From Fusibacter ferrireducens (GTDB lineage: Bacteria; Bacillota; Clostridia; Peptostreptococcales; Acidaminobacteraceae), in contig NZ_JADKNH010000023.1 of the NCBI RefSeq assembly GCF_015352425.1, positions 1 through 35,263 of the forward strand: a stretch of 35,263 nt of DNA, written 5' to 3'. The notes beneath the pieces were generated by a model. That model made no database searches. It was not told the DNA's origin and saw only the letters and a program-made list of their open reading frames with translations. Position 1 is the stretch's first letter. Each line of letters begins with the position of its first letter. Positions 7,010 to 15,036 of this stretch are shown one piece after another. A program made the position numbers and the translations under genes.

Positions 7010-7634
7010 TCAACTACTGTACCTAAACTAAAGCCTCTTTTTACAATATATACTAGTGTTGTCTGAATTTATTTATCCATGCTGAATTTTACTTCGAACC
7101 CACCCTATTTATAAATCGGCCTTTTACCTTTATCATCTATTCTATGTATTTTATTATACAATAAATCCCATATTATGGAAACTATTTTGTGTTACTCTTG
7201 ACGCATCTCTTTAATTTTCAAACCCTAACGCCTTCTCTTATCCATTTTATCGCTATTGGTTTGCATTCCAATTATTTTGTGGCCATTTTATTTGATGTCA
7301 TTACTATCTTATTTATCATTTATATTGTTTTCATTTATCTCTTTTTATTTATCTTTCTTTATTTCTCTTTATTTATCTTTTTTCATTTCTACTATCTCCA
7401 TCATATGATCCCTTCATTATTTCATATTTCAATTGTTATCGGATACCACTACTTTGTATGCATACCATTGCTTTATCGTTGTATAATTACATTGTTTTAA
7501 AACACCTTTTAATCCATTTAAGCCACTTTTTGTTCCAAACAAGCCATAGTCGTTGACAAAACCTTGATGTTCTATTAACATCTAAATACACAATAACAGG
7601 TTAATCCCTTTACTAACCACAAAAGGAGTGGCTT
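7010..7634. other. Gene gap of 625 bases, very AT-rich
   Basis: It lies between the divergently oriented recombinase and small membrane protein genes. An open frame at 7189-7500 encodes a Phe/Ile/Tyr-rich string with no ribosome site and looks like a by-product of T-rich sequence. I find no RNA gene, attC or clear repeat here. Confidence 0.5.
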
Positions 7635-7979
7635 ATGAGCTTGCTTTTATCAAACACAATCAGTTTACTCGTTCTCGCGTTTGCTTTCTATTTGATGATT
7701 AGATTTGCAAAGCGTTTCCAAAAAATAGATTTGATCTTCGGAACACTTTTAGCTCTTTTTTCGCTTTTTTATAAAAAAACAACTTCAATGCAATGTGCCG
7801 AACTTGGCTTTCCATTTACCTATGTTCAACTCTGTAGATTTGAATCTTTCCCAAGCTTTAATTTTAATGTGATTGCTTTTGTCTTCAATGCTTTTATCTG
7901 GACCATTCTCATTAGACTATGCCGATATATCACACGCAAAATTCAAACCTTTAATGAAGAAGATACTCAAAATGATTAA
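7635..7979 (+). CDS. Small membrane protein of unknown function
   Basis: This 114-residue protein has a perfect ribosome site (AAAGGAG, 7 bases before ATG). One membrane helix lies at about 5-24, a second hydrophobic stretch at 34-47 and a third at about 78-98, with a basic stretch after it and an acidic tail. I do not recognise a family. It stands alone, with its own terminator directly downstream, and points away from the recombinase. The gene could belong to the host genome next to the array. Confidence 0.65.
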   Translation: MSLLLSNTISLLVLAFAFYLMIRFAKRFQKIDLIFGTLLALFSLFYKKTTSMQCAELGFPFTYVQLCRFESFPSFNFNVIAFVFNAFIWTILIRLCRYITRKIQTFNEEDTQND

Positions 7980-7993
7980 AAACAACACATACA

Positions 7994-8036
7994 AAACACC
8001 TCAAATTTTACAATCGAATTTGAGGTGTTTGTTTTA
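7994..8036 (+). terminator. Rho-independent terminator after small membrane protein gene
   Basis: The 14-bp arms AAACACCTCAAATT and AATTTGAGGTGTTT pair perfectly around a 9-base loop and are followed by a T-rich tract. It starts 15 bases after the stop codon. The complement has a weaker T-tract, so it might also stop minus-strand transcripts. Confidence 0.8.
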
Positions 8037-8040
8037 ATTT

Positions 8041-8140
8041 AAGTTTAACTTAAGGTGCTTTACTTTAACTTAAGGTGCTTTACTTTAACTTAGGGCATTT
8101 TATTTTAACCTAAATTATTTTATTCAAATTTAAGTTAAAG
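8041..8140. repeat. 20-bp tandem repeats
   Basis: About five 20-base units start at 8041, 8061, 8081, 8101 and 8121, with consensus TACTTTAACTTAAGGTGCTT for the first three and decay afterwards. They lie between the terminator and the exporter operon, in the 3' region of both flanking genes. Similar 20-base periodic repeats occur at 12711-12770. Confidence 0.75.
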
Positions 8141-8244
8141 TGCTTTTTTAATCCAAGGGATTTTGTTTTAATGAGAGGTGTTTTTCTTTAAAAAAGATAT
8201 CTTATCTTCAAAAAAATTCTTGGCGAGTTCTTAAAGAAATTTAA

Positions 8245-9042
8245 TCAATACAAATCCAGTGTCGCTTTAACTCTAGACTGATGCTCAAAATACTGAAGCA
8301 AAGCATATCCAATCAATATATAAATCGTACCAATCACAAATTCCTTAACCAACAACAATTGAATTTGATCTAATGCACCATTTACTGCGATCAATCTTGC
8401 GGCCTTTATCCCATGTGTTAAAGGCAATTTTTCAGAAATCAAGATCATAAAAGCAGGTAGCCTCGTCAGCGGAAAACTTGCGCCTGTTAAAATCATCAAC
8501 ACATATTCCGAAATGTTGAGAAAAAGATGAACATCCCTATGGACCAATCCGATACATGAAATCAATTGACCTATGCCCATGGCACTATACAGAGAAATTA
8601 AAAGTGCCAGCACGAATATGGGGAATCGATCTGGAGATATTGATAACCCAAACCAGAGCCATCCTGAGATCAGTCCCACTGCAACAGTGATCATGGCATC
8701 AAAGATATGCATAATGCCGCGCCCCACAAAGACAAAGAATTTATTCGCAGGTGATGCAATTACCAATTTTAGTGTCCCCATATTTCTTTCGTTCCCTAAA
8801 ACAGAACCCACGCCATAAATCGCATTTTTACTGCAAAGTAAAATTGAATTACCTATAATCCAAGGTGTGATATCGCTCGTTTTAAAAACATATTGCGACA
8901 AGATTGAAAAAAAGATCACTTGCAAAATAGGATTGATAATTTTAATAAGCGCATATGCCATGGGATTAAGCCAACCAAATAACGCTCTAAAAGACATCCA
9001 AGATTGCATCACAAAACGTCGCATACCATATACGATCCACAT
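8245..9042 (-). CDS. ABC-2 type exporter permease
   Basis: This 265-residue membrane protein has six predicted helices and the ABC-2 layout, with a LTGASFPLTRLP motif before the last helices. ABC-2 permeases form dimers driven by a separate ATPase and export drugs, lipids or polysaccharides. It shares its first base with the stop of the second permease (9042), showing tight coupling. With the next two genes it forms an exporter in which the two permeases probably make a heterodimer. The substrate cannot be told from the sequence; the ATPase is of the drug-resistance (DrrA-like) type. Confidence 0.88.
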   Translation of the reverse strand: MWIVYGMRRFVMQSWMSFRALFGWLNPMAYALIKIINPILQVIFFSILSQYVFKTSDITPWIIGNSILLCSKNAIYGVGSVLGNERNMGTLKLVIASPANKFFVFVGRGIMHIFDAMITVAVGLISGWLWFGLSISPDRFPIFVLALLISLYSAMGIGQLISCIGLVHRDVHLFLNISEYVLMILTGASFPLTRLPAFMILISEKLPLTHGIKAARLIAVNGALDQIQLLLVKEFVIGTIYILIGYALLQYFEHQSRVKATLDLY

Positions 9043-9950
9043 TATACCACCCCCAATGTTGCATCTTTTCGCGCATTGATATCAATCATTCTATAAGCAA
9101 AAAGGGAGAGTAGCACATAAAGAATCGTCAACCCCATCAGCCAAATAAGATGATGATAGAAAGCATCTTTTGAATAAATACCTCCAACGCACATCCTAGC
9201 AAGGGCCAAGAAATGTGTTGGCGAAAGCATATAAGAGAACGGCAAAGTCCAAATCGGTAAAATATGGATTGGAAAAGCAATGCCACACAAGATCATAATA
9301 GGATAATCCATAATATTCATAAGTATCGTCGTACTCCTGGAAATAGCAAGAAGCCCTGATAACATCATGCCCACTGCTACAAACGAAACTACCCCCAATA
9401 ATGTCACTCCTATAAAGGGCCCAACATGTATAACCTGAAAGGCTGATCCTGAGAGTAAACTGATAAATAAAATGCTAATTACCATAGATCCTATCCCAAG
9501 CACTGTGTTGCCAAGTACTTTGCCAAGCATTACATAATAAAATTTCGAGGGTGCATTAAAAATCACTTCAAGTGCACCCATGAAACGTTCTCTGTTAATA
9601 TCACCAGCAGAAGAAAAACTAATCGTTCCCCACAGGCTTGACACTGCAGAGCCCAACATCACATAGGCCATAATATCTGTCGAACTATGCTCTTTGTAGA
9701 GCATATAGAGTGTAAATCCATAAAAAAGTGGATATGCCAACATGCAAAACTTAAACATGGATCGCCCAAACGACTGCTTCATTTGTAAAAGAGCACTGCT
9801 CAAAATAATTCTTATATGTGGTCCATATGCATTCTTCACTTTAGCCCCTTGTATGCTTTTCGTGTCCTTACCGATTCCATTCACACAATTCAAAACATCT
9901 AATGAATCGCATATTTTATTTTCTGCTTTATGCTCTGTACTAACTTTCAT
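9042..9950 (-). CDS. ABC-2 type exporter permease
   Basis: This 302-residue second permease has a cytoplasmic N-terminal extension of about 50 residues before the first helix (about 64-83). It shows the same pattern of six helices and a CGIAFPIHILP motif matching LTGASFPLTRLP of its partner, so the two probably arose by duplication. It overlaps the ATPase gene by 11 bases. The start at 9950 gives a long soluble tail; an internal start is possible. Confidence 0.88.
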   Translation of the reverse strand: MKVSTEHKAENKICDSLDVLNCVNGIGKDTKSIQGAKVKNAYGPHIRIILSSALLQMKQSFGRSMFKFCMLAYPLFYGFTLYMLYKEHSSTDIMAYVMLGSAVSSLWGTISFSSAGDINRERFMGALEVIFNAPSKFYYVMLGKVLGNTVLGIGSMVISILFISLLSGSAFQVIHVGPFIGVTLLGVVSFVAVGMMLSGLLAISRSTTILMNIMDYPIMILCGIAFPIHILPIWTLPFSYMLSPTHFLALARMCVGGIYSKDAFYHHLIWLMGLTILYVLLSLFAYRMIDINARKDATLGVV

Positions 9951-10713
9951 ATTGTGCTCCCACCAAATCCAGATAAACTTCTTCTAAAGTGTCCTTTCCA
10001 CAAGAGGCCTTCAGCGCTTTAGGTGTCCCTAATCCAACCAATTGCCCCTTAGCAATTATGCCGATTCGATCACACATTTCATCTGCTTCCTGCATGTAGT
10101 GAGTTGTCAACAAAATGGTTTTGCCTTCATTCGAAAGCTTTTTTACAATATTTCTGAGTTCAATTGCTCCGCTGGGATCTAAACCAATAGTGGGTTCATC
10201 TAAAAAAAGAATTTCTGGATCATTGATTAGCCCCCTTGCAATTTGAAGTCTTTGTTTCATCCCCTTGGAAAAAGTCTCTACTTTGTGATGTTGTCTTTCT
10301 TCCAACCCCACCATTTTGAGCAACATCGGAATACGCTCTCGTTGAACTTTAGGTTCAATTTGATATAAATCTGAAAAATACTTGAGATTATCCAGTGCAG
10401 ACAATCGCCAATACAGACTGCGTTCTCCACCAAATATAAAATTGATCTTCGGGCGCAACAGTCTTTCCTCTCCAAAAGTTTTATGACCTAGGACCATTGC
10501 ATTGCCACTTGTTGGTATCAAAAGCGTGGTTAGAATCTTGATGGTTGTTGTTTTACCAGCACCGTTTGGACCTAGTAAGCCAAAGACTTCACCTGATTTA
10601 ACCGAAAATGAAAGGCCTTTCAATGCCTCTACCCTCTTTTTCGACTTTTTTAAAATGCCCACTGTTGAGATATAATCTCTGCGCAAATCTTCTACTACGA
10701 TAACATCATTCAT
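9940..10713 (-). CDS. ABC exporter ATP-binding protein
   Basis: The 257-residue ATPase has a Walker A motif GPNGAGKT (48-55), ABC signature FSKGMKQR (148-155), Walker B ILFLDEPT (168-175) and H-loop H205. This is the class that drives DrrAB-like drug and bacteriocin exporters. Normal family members are about 300 residues; this one lacks most of the C-terminal extension. A GGAGGTCC ribosome site precedes the ATG at 10713, and a palindrome lies 23 bases farther upstream. It is the first gene of the exporter operon. Confidence 0.92.
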   Translation of the reverse strand: MNDVIVVEDLRRDYISTVGILKKSKKRVEALKGLSFSVKSGEVFGLLGPNGAGKTTTIKILTTLLIPTSGNAMVLGHKTFGEERLLRPKINFIFGGERSLYWRLSALDNLKYFSDLYQIEPKVQRERIPMLLKMVGLEERQHHKVETFSKGMKQRLQIARGLINDPEILFLDEPTIGLDPSGAIELRNIVKKLSNEGKTILLTTHYMQEADEMCDRIGIIAKGQLVGLGTPKALKASCGKDTLEEVYLDLVGAQYES

Positions 10714-10735
10714 AAGGACCTCCAGTACAATTTCA

Positions 10736-10771
10736 ATACAACTAATTAGATATGCATCTAATTAGTTGTAT
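10736..10771. promoter_or_regulatory. 36-bp palindromic operator in front of exporter operon
   Basis: Two perfect 16-bp arms, ATACAACTAATTAGAT and its complement, surround ATGC. A -10-like TATTATAC (minus strand, 10772-10779) abuts it, so a protein bound here would block transcription start. The ArsR-type regulator at 11174-12163 is the obvious candidate, since such proteins bind inverted repeats as dimers. Confidence 0.75.
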
Positions 10772-11173
10772 GTATAATATCATACTTCTTGAACACTTGT
10801 CCATCTAAAATCAACTAAAAATCATTTTTTTATTTAATGACCTTTTGTACAACTATGGCTGCTTGATCCCTTTTTTTGAGTAAAAAAGCAAATGCTTAAC
10901 ATCACTGAAAATGTCTTGTATCTGCATATTCATCGCATCAAAAAAGACGCTCAAAAGCGCCTAGCAAATTTTAATCCATCTGCAATTTTAAATTCTATAC
11001 GATTTAGCTTCTATACCTTTGATAGTTTTTATAGTTTATATACCTTTGATAGCTTATATTTTGTGTTTTCTGTACTTCTAGCATGCCATACGCTTTATTT
11101 TCTCTACTTTTGAGGTTTACATGCTATGCTTTTAACATGCTTCAGTAGTCTTAAATGCCACGTGCGATTATAT
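10772..11173. other. Gene gap of about 400 bases
   Basis: Holds the -10-like element for the exporter operon next to the palindrome. Open frames on the plus strand at 10892-11113 and 11126-11311 have no ribosome site and the second overlaps the regulator gene; I do not support them. I see no terminator for the regulator gene. Confidence 0.45.
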
Positions 11174-12163
11174 TTAGGACTGCAAAAACCACTTGTTAAA
11201 AGCATCCATAATTTCCTCATATCTAATTCGATTCATACTGTAGTACTTCGTGTTTTTAACCCGTTCCACATGTACAAGTCCCACGCTGTTCAACTGCTCA
11301 AGATGATGTGAAATTGTAGGACGACTGACTTTAAAACGCTTTGAAAGTGCAATCCCGTATGAAGGTTCTCTAGAAATCGCATGAAGAATCTCAAGTCTTG
11401 TGGGATCAGAGAGCACCTTCATAAATTGAGCAATTTCGTTCGATCCCAATGCTTCTTTAGGAAATTTCACATTTTTAACCACAATCAGTGTTTGATCGTC
11501 AAAATAGCGCACACAGTTAAACGGTGCATCACATACAGGTACAAAAATATAGCTTTCATAATCAGAAATACGCTTAAAAGTCTTCCCCATTAAAATTTGT
11601 GCCACCTCAAGAGGTGCATTATGGGAAAGTTCATGCTTAATCATCTGTTGAAAATGATAATAGTGTTCCGTTCTCTTCTCAACCGTCTCTTGAACCCACA
11701 AATTGAGGATTTCAAAAGCTAAAATGAAATGAAATCTAATTGTAGCATAATTCTGAATCAGATCGATAGCTTCTTGACGCAAGCCCTTATAAGTCTCATC
11801 CAAATCATCTAACGCAGACAAATCCGTTAGCGCAAATTCAATCTGTGCTTTATCTACGGCTTCAGATAAACCATAGTAAATAAAATCCACATCTGAAAGC
11901 GCATGGATAACCTCCATAAACTGTTCTGGCGTTTGCATAGCCCCTTCAATCAACATGAAATTCCCAGCATGGAGGTAAAATTCAGAGTATAGCTTTAAAG
12001 CCTTCACAGCGGAGGACAATTTATTATCGAAAGGTTTAATCGACTCATGCTCTGACCAGTCCTCTGATTTAATCAGTTTTGCCAGTAAACAAATGGTCTC
12101 TGTCACCACATAATTCTTACAAACAACTTTGTATGATCTCATTTTATCCACATTCCTCAACAA
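11174..12163 (-). CDS. ArsR-family transcriptional regulator with long N-terminal domain
   Basis: This 329-residue protein has a winged helix-turn-helix at its C terminus (about 240-325): MKVLSDPTRLEIL, then SKRFKVSRPTISHHLEQL as recognition helix, then a wing with KNTKYYSMN. ArsR regulators are usually about 100 residues, so the N-terminal 230 residues are an additional, mostly helical domain, perhaps for ligand binding. The gene is transcribed in the same direction as the exporter, about 460 bases downstream of which the exporter starts, with a large palindrome between. Regulation of the exporter is an inference from position. Confidence 0.85.
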   Translation of the reverse strand: MLRNVDKMRSYKVVCKNYVVTETICLLAKLIKSEDWSEHESIKPFDNKLSSAVKALKLYSEFYLHAGNFMLIEGAMQTPEQFMEVIHALSDVDFIYYGLSEAVDKAQIEFALTDLSALDDLDETYKGLRQEAIDLIQNYATIRFHFILAFEILNLWVQETVEKRTEHYYHFQQMIKHELSHNAPLEVAQILMGKTFKRISDYESYIFVPVCDAPFNCVRYFDDQTLIVVKNVKFPKEALGSNEIAQFMKVLSDPTRLEILHAISREPSYGIALSKRFKVSRPTISHHLEQLNSVGLVHVERVKNTKYYSMNRIRYEEIMDAFNKWFLQS

Positions 12164-12189
12164 GTCTTTTAATCCTTTGGATGATCGTA

Positions 12190-12238
12190 TAAAAACACCC
12201 TAAGTATCGTGACTTAATCATAACACGAAACCTAGGGC
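12190..12238 (-). terminator. Terminator at the end of the pdu operon
   Basis: On the minus strand, CCCTAGGTTTCGTG pairs with CACGATACTTAGGG with two mismatches, followed by TTTTT. It lies 12 bases after the stop of the FMN-binding gene and before the ArsR gene, so it marks the end of the large operon. Confidence 0.8.
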
Positions 12239-12249
12239 TCATCAACATG

Positions 12250-12660
12250 CTACTCCGTTTCTCTTGGAGGTTGCTTCAATGCGTTTTCCATTGCTTTTAA
12301 AATCGTCTTGCTACTGTTTGTTGCTCCCGTTACAGTATCTACATCTAAAGATTGCTCGTGAATCACCGTATCCAATATCGCCTCTGCCGGCTTTCCTCTT
12401 TCGAATTTATGCTCTAGAAGGTTAATTTCAGTGATATTGCCAGAGTGTACTTTAACAGAAACTGTTGCTGAAACAAGGCTTGCATCAAACGACCCTTGAT
12501 ACACGCCATCTTCCAATGAAGCAAAATCAACTGAGTCAATGGTCATTTCCGACATTTCCGCTTTGTAAGCTTTCACATCTAAAAGATATTTCCCGCCGTA
12601 AAGGATCGTCGCCAAAAGTATCGCAACGATCACGACTTTAATCACTTTTTTCATGGACAT
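12250..12660 (-). CDS. Membrane-anchored FMN-binding domain protein
   Basis: This 136-residue protein has one N-terminal membrane helix (about 5-24, no cleavage box), so the domain would lie outside the cytoplasm. The FMN_bind domain (about 50-130) holds the flavinylation motif D108-TVTGAT-NS; T114 would carry the covalently attached FMN, added by ApbE-type transferases. Related proteins are RnfG and NqrC and the extracytosolic flavin proteins of electron transfer chains. It follows a 271-bp gap after the pdu shell genes but precedes the operon's terminator and has a good AAGGAG site. Linking it to the microcompartment is an inference. Confidence 0.85.
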   Translation of the reverse strand: MSMKKVIKVVIVAILLATILYGGKYLLDVKAYKAEMSEMTIDSVDFASLEDGVYQGSFDASLVSATVSVKVHSGNITEINLLEHKFERGKPAEAILDTVIHEQSLDVDTVTGATNSSKTILKAMENALKQPPRETE

Positions 12661-12710
12661 AATCTGCGCTCCTTAAAATTAACAGACCTATCTTGTAAAT
12701 ACGTTAAAAG

Positions 12711-12833
12711 ACTTTAAAAGATTTGAGAACACTTTAAAAGATTTTAGAATACTTTAAAAGATCAATCCCATTCTAGAAAAGTCCTATTCAAGATAAATCC
12801 TATTTTATAACTGATAAATCCCATTTTATAACT
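12711..12833. repeat. Two sets of short tandem repeats
   Basis: Three 20-base units starting ACTTTAAAAGAT lie at 12711-12770 and two 21-base units (GATAAATCCTATTTTATAAC-type) at 12792-12833. They occupy the gap between the last shell gene and the FMN-binding gene. Similar 20-base repeats occur at 8041-8140. Confidence 0.7.
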
Positions 12834-12931
12834 ATAAATTACTGAGGAATTCATGTCCACCTACGTAGATTAGAAGTCTGTTAGAATCTGATTAAAATCG
12901 TTTTTATTGATTTGTATGCTGTTGATCATCA

Positions 12932-13465
12932 TTATAACATCACTTTTTCAAGACTTGACTTTGGAATGATCTCAGCACTTTTTACAAGGACAGCAATTTC
13001 ATCTTCGCCTAAAATTGCGTTTGCCATTTGGATACTATTGCTCTTACCAGAGAGCAAGATAATCCCCTTCCCAAATAGGCCTAACCTGCTCAATATTGAA
13101 AATTGATTTATCTGAGTTCTTTTTATAAGAAGGTCTAAGACATAATAGCCATCAATCAAGTGCTTTGTCTCCACTGCCAAGAGATCGTCGCCATCTTCAG
13201 GTTCCATCGATTCATTGGTTCGACTCAATATGGTCTCTTCAAGATGATACAAGCATTTGACGTCTAAAAATTTGAGGGATTCTTTTTGAGCGATCAACGT
13301 ACTCAAATTTTTAAGATTGGCTTCCGAACCCGAAAGTAAGCAGACATATCTGCCAGGACATCTGATATCATGCTTTTCAAGTGTCACTTGATAATTTTTT
13401 ATTGCGAAGTCTGTGAATTTCAGTCCTTCAGGTATACTGACATGTTCAAACAACATCAAATTCAT
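12932..13465 (-). CDS. Divergent PduT-like tandem BMC shell protein
   Basis: This 177-residue protein has the layout of PduT, two BMC domains in tandem, but is strongly diverged. The clearest match is IRCPGRYVCLLSG (34-46) against PICPGKYIGIITG of PduT, so the pore cysteine (C36) that holds a 4Fe-4S cluster in PduT trimers is kept. The second domain ends with GLFGKGIILLSGKSNSIQMA, the counterpart of GLGGKGFVIFTGEISSVKMA in PduT. It lies 156 bases downstream of pduT. It may form a second electron-carrying or hetero-trimeric shell tile. Confidence 0.75.
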   Translation of the reverse strand: MNLMLFEHVSIPEGLKFTDFAIKNYQVTLEKHDIRCPGRYVCLLSGSEANLKNLSTLIAQKESLKFLDVKCLYHLEETILSRTNESMEPEDGDDLLAVETKHLIDGYYVLDLLIKRTQINQFSILSRLGLFGKGIILLSGKSNSIQMANAILGEDEIAVLVKSAEIIPKSSLEKVML

Positions 13466-13505
13466 TAAATGCCGCCTCCTTGTAACTTCAATAACTATGT
13501 GTATG

Positions 13506-13518
13506 TGTGCGCCTATTG
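13506..13518. promoter_or_regulatory. Second copy of TGTGCGCCTATTG motif
   Basis: This 13-base sequence is identical to 28670-28682 upstream of pduA. Here it lies in the 156-bp gap in front of the second pduT-like gene, 41 bases before its start codon. It could allow separate activation of the last genes of the operon. Confidence 0.45.
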
Positions 13519-13621
13519 ATCCGCGTTTCTCCTATTTTATGCGTCGATCGTAATTTTCAATCCCCTATTTCAAGTATTGTGTAATACGTGTCAATAAGCT
13601 GCACATATATAGGTTGCGGAT

Positions 13622-14173
13622 TCACAATATACTCTGAATCAATTTCTGATTAGGGGTTGCCACCACTGAAGCACAGAGAATTTCTCCAGTGCCCTGATAA
13701 GCGGTCTTACAGGCTGAAACAGCCATTTTTACGGATGAAATTTCTCCTGTGAAAATGACAAATCCCTTACCACCAAGGCCTCTTGCCACACGTACTTCCA
13801 CCAGTTTGATATTGGACGCTTTTACTGCCACATCAGCCACTTGAATGCCGCCTAAAGCGGACATGGTTTCAATGATGCCAATACTGTCTGTGATATCTAC
13901 GATATTGCTTCCAAAGAGGGCCGGAATCACAGTTTCATGTACATTGGAAATCGTCATAGCCTCTATTAAAAAGATGCCGCCCAAACGCTGGGCTATTTTA
14001 ACGGCATTTTTCACTGCAGCCACTTCCCCTGTGATAATACCTATATACTTACCAGGGCAAATGGGGTTGGCCAGCATAAGCTCCACATTAGAGGACTTAA
14101 GGGCCTCATCAATCACCTCGATACCTTTGGCGACACTTTTAAATTCTAATAAACCTAAAGCTGTTTTCATCAT
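13622..14173 (-). CDS. pduT: Microcompartment shell protein PduT
   Basis: The 183-residue protein contains two BMC domains (about 4-88 and 97-183) and forms pseudohexameric trimers in the shell. C39 in NPICPGKY is the residue that in Salmonella-type PduT binds a single 4Fe-4S cluster at the trimer's central pore, allowing electrons to cross the shell. Length is that of the family. It directly follows the membrane protein and PduS genes, in keeping with the PduS-PduT interaction known from the family. Confidence 0.93.
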   Translation of the reverse strand: MMKTALGLLEFKSVAKGIEVIDEALKSSNVELMLANPICPGKYIGIITGEVAAVKNAVKIAQRLGGIFLIEAMTISNVHETVIPALFGSNIVDITDSIGIIETMSALGGIQVADVAVKASNIKLVEVRVARGLGGKGFVIFTGEISSVKMAVSACKTAYQGTGEILCASVVATPNQKLIQSIL

Positions 14174-14195
14174 CAGATTCTCCTATTTATTTCAC

Positions 14196-15023
14196 TTATA
14201 GAAAGATAAATATTATAAAAGCCCATACGAAAATTGTAAATGCAGGTGGATCAATATGTGTATCACAATGTGAATTGAACGTTTTTAAAACGAATTCACC
14301 AAACAGAGCTGCGATAAGTCCGAACAAAGCGCCTATCCAAATATTTCCTGTTGCAAGTGCCGCATATGCCGCCACTAGGGAAATATGATGTGTTGCTGGA
14401 CAAGGATGCCCCATCTGAGCAAACATAAGGGATGCCGCACTAATACAGAATCCAAGGGTTACAATGCCCGTTTCAACCGTATAATGAGAAACCACTAAAC
14501 CCAAAGCAATGCCTGCAATTGATAAGAATAAAAATGATTTGCCCTTTGGATAATAGTCTCTATCTTTTACCGAAGTATCGCCAACAATGCCAGAATTGCC
14601 AAACATGAATCTAGCGATAATAGCCGTCGTGATCACCGTCATGGCCACTGTATCCGTTGGCAAATGAAGAACACTGGCATATAGGTAATTGATCACATAT
14701 CCAAGCCCTCCAAAGAGTCCACCAACGATTAGAGTCATTGGATCAGAAAATTTGGCAAGCGGCGTTGCAATGTCACATCCGGATTCAAGTTGATTATTTT
14801 TATGAGAGTATGCCGCTGCAGCAACCCCCCCTGCGAAGGCGATATGAGGTCCTAAAAATGGTCCAAATGCCAATGTGCCCACAAGGTCAAGTGAACCTCC
14901 AGCAGCTGTGATTGCAATCCCTGAAAGGCCTACTAGACCAGCGAAAATAAAAGCGGGCAAAGCCCCTATAAGCGTACCAAAAATACCACCACAAACCGCT
15001 AATAATATCATTAAAAAATTCAT
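14196..15023 (-). CDS. Polytopic membrane protein of unknown function in pdu operon
   Basis: This 275-residue, glycine- and alanine-rich protein has about eight hydrophobic segments and contains LAFGPFLGPHIAFAGG, MFAQMGHPCPATHH and NSHCDTHIDPPAF, with several Cys and His in or near membrane segments. I do not recognise a family. It lies 14 bases after pduS and 23 bases before pduT, between the two known electron carriers of the compartment. It could transport propanediol, a metal or a cofactor, or take part in membrane redox. No PduF-like channel is present in the window. Confidence 0.75.
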   Translation of the reverse strand: MNFLMILLAVCGGIFGTLIGALPAFIFAGLVGLSGIAITAAGGSLDLVGTLAFGPFLGPHIAFAGGVAAAAYSHKNNQLESGCDIATPLAKFSDPMTLIVGGLFGGLGYVINYLYASVLHLPTDTVAMTVITTAIIARFMFGNSGIVGDTSVKDRDYYPKGKSFLFLSIAGIALGLVVSHYTVETGIVTLGFCISAASLMFAQMGHPCPATHHISLVAAYAALATGNIWIGALFGLIAALFGEFVLKTFNSHCDTHIDPPAFTIFVWAFIIFIFL

Positions 15024-15036
15024 ATCCTTCTTCCCC

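Noticed and set aside
7189-7500. 103-codon open frame, Phe/Ile/Tyr-rich
   Set aside because: No ribosome site, composition follows the T-rich DNA, and no recognisable domain; most likely chance.
10892-11311. Two plus-strand frames near the ArsR gene
   Set aside because: No ribosome sites; the second overlaps the regulator on the other strand.
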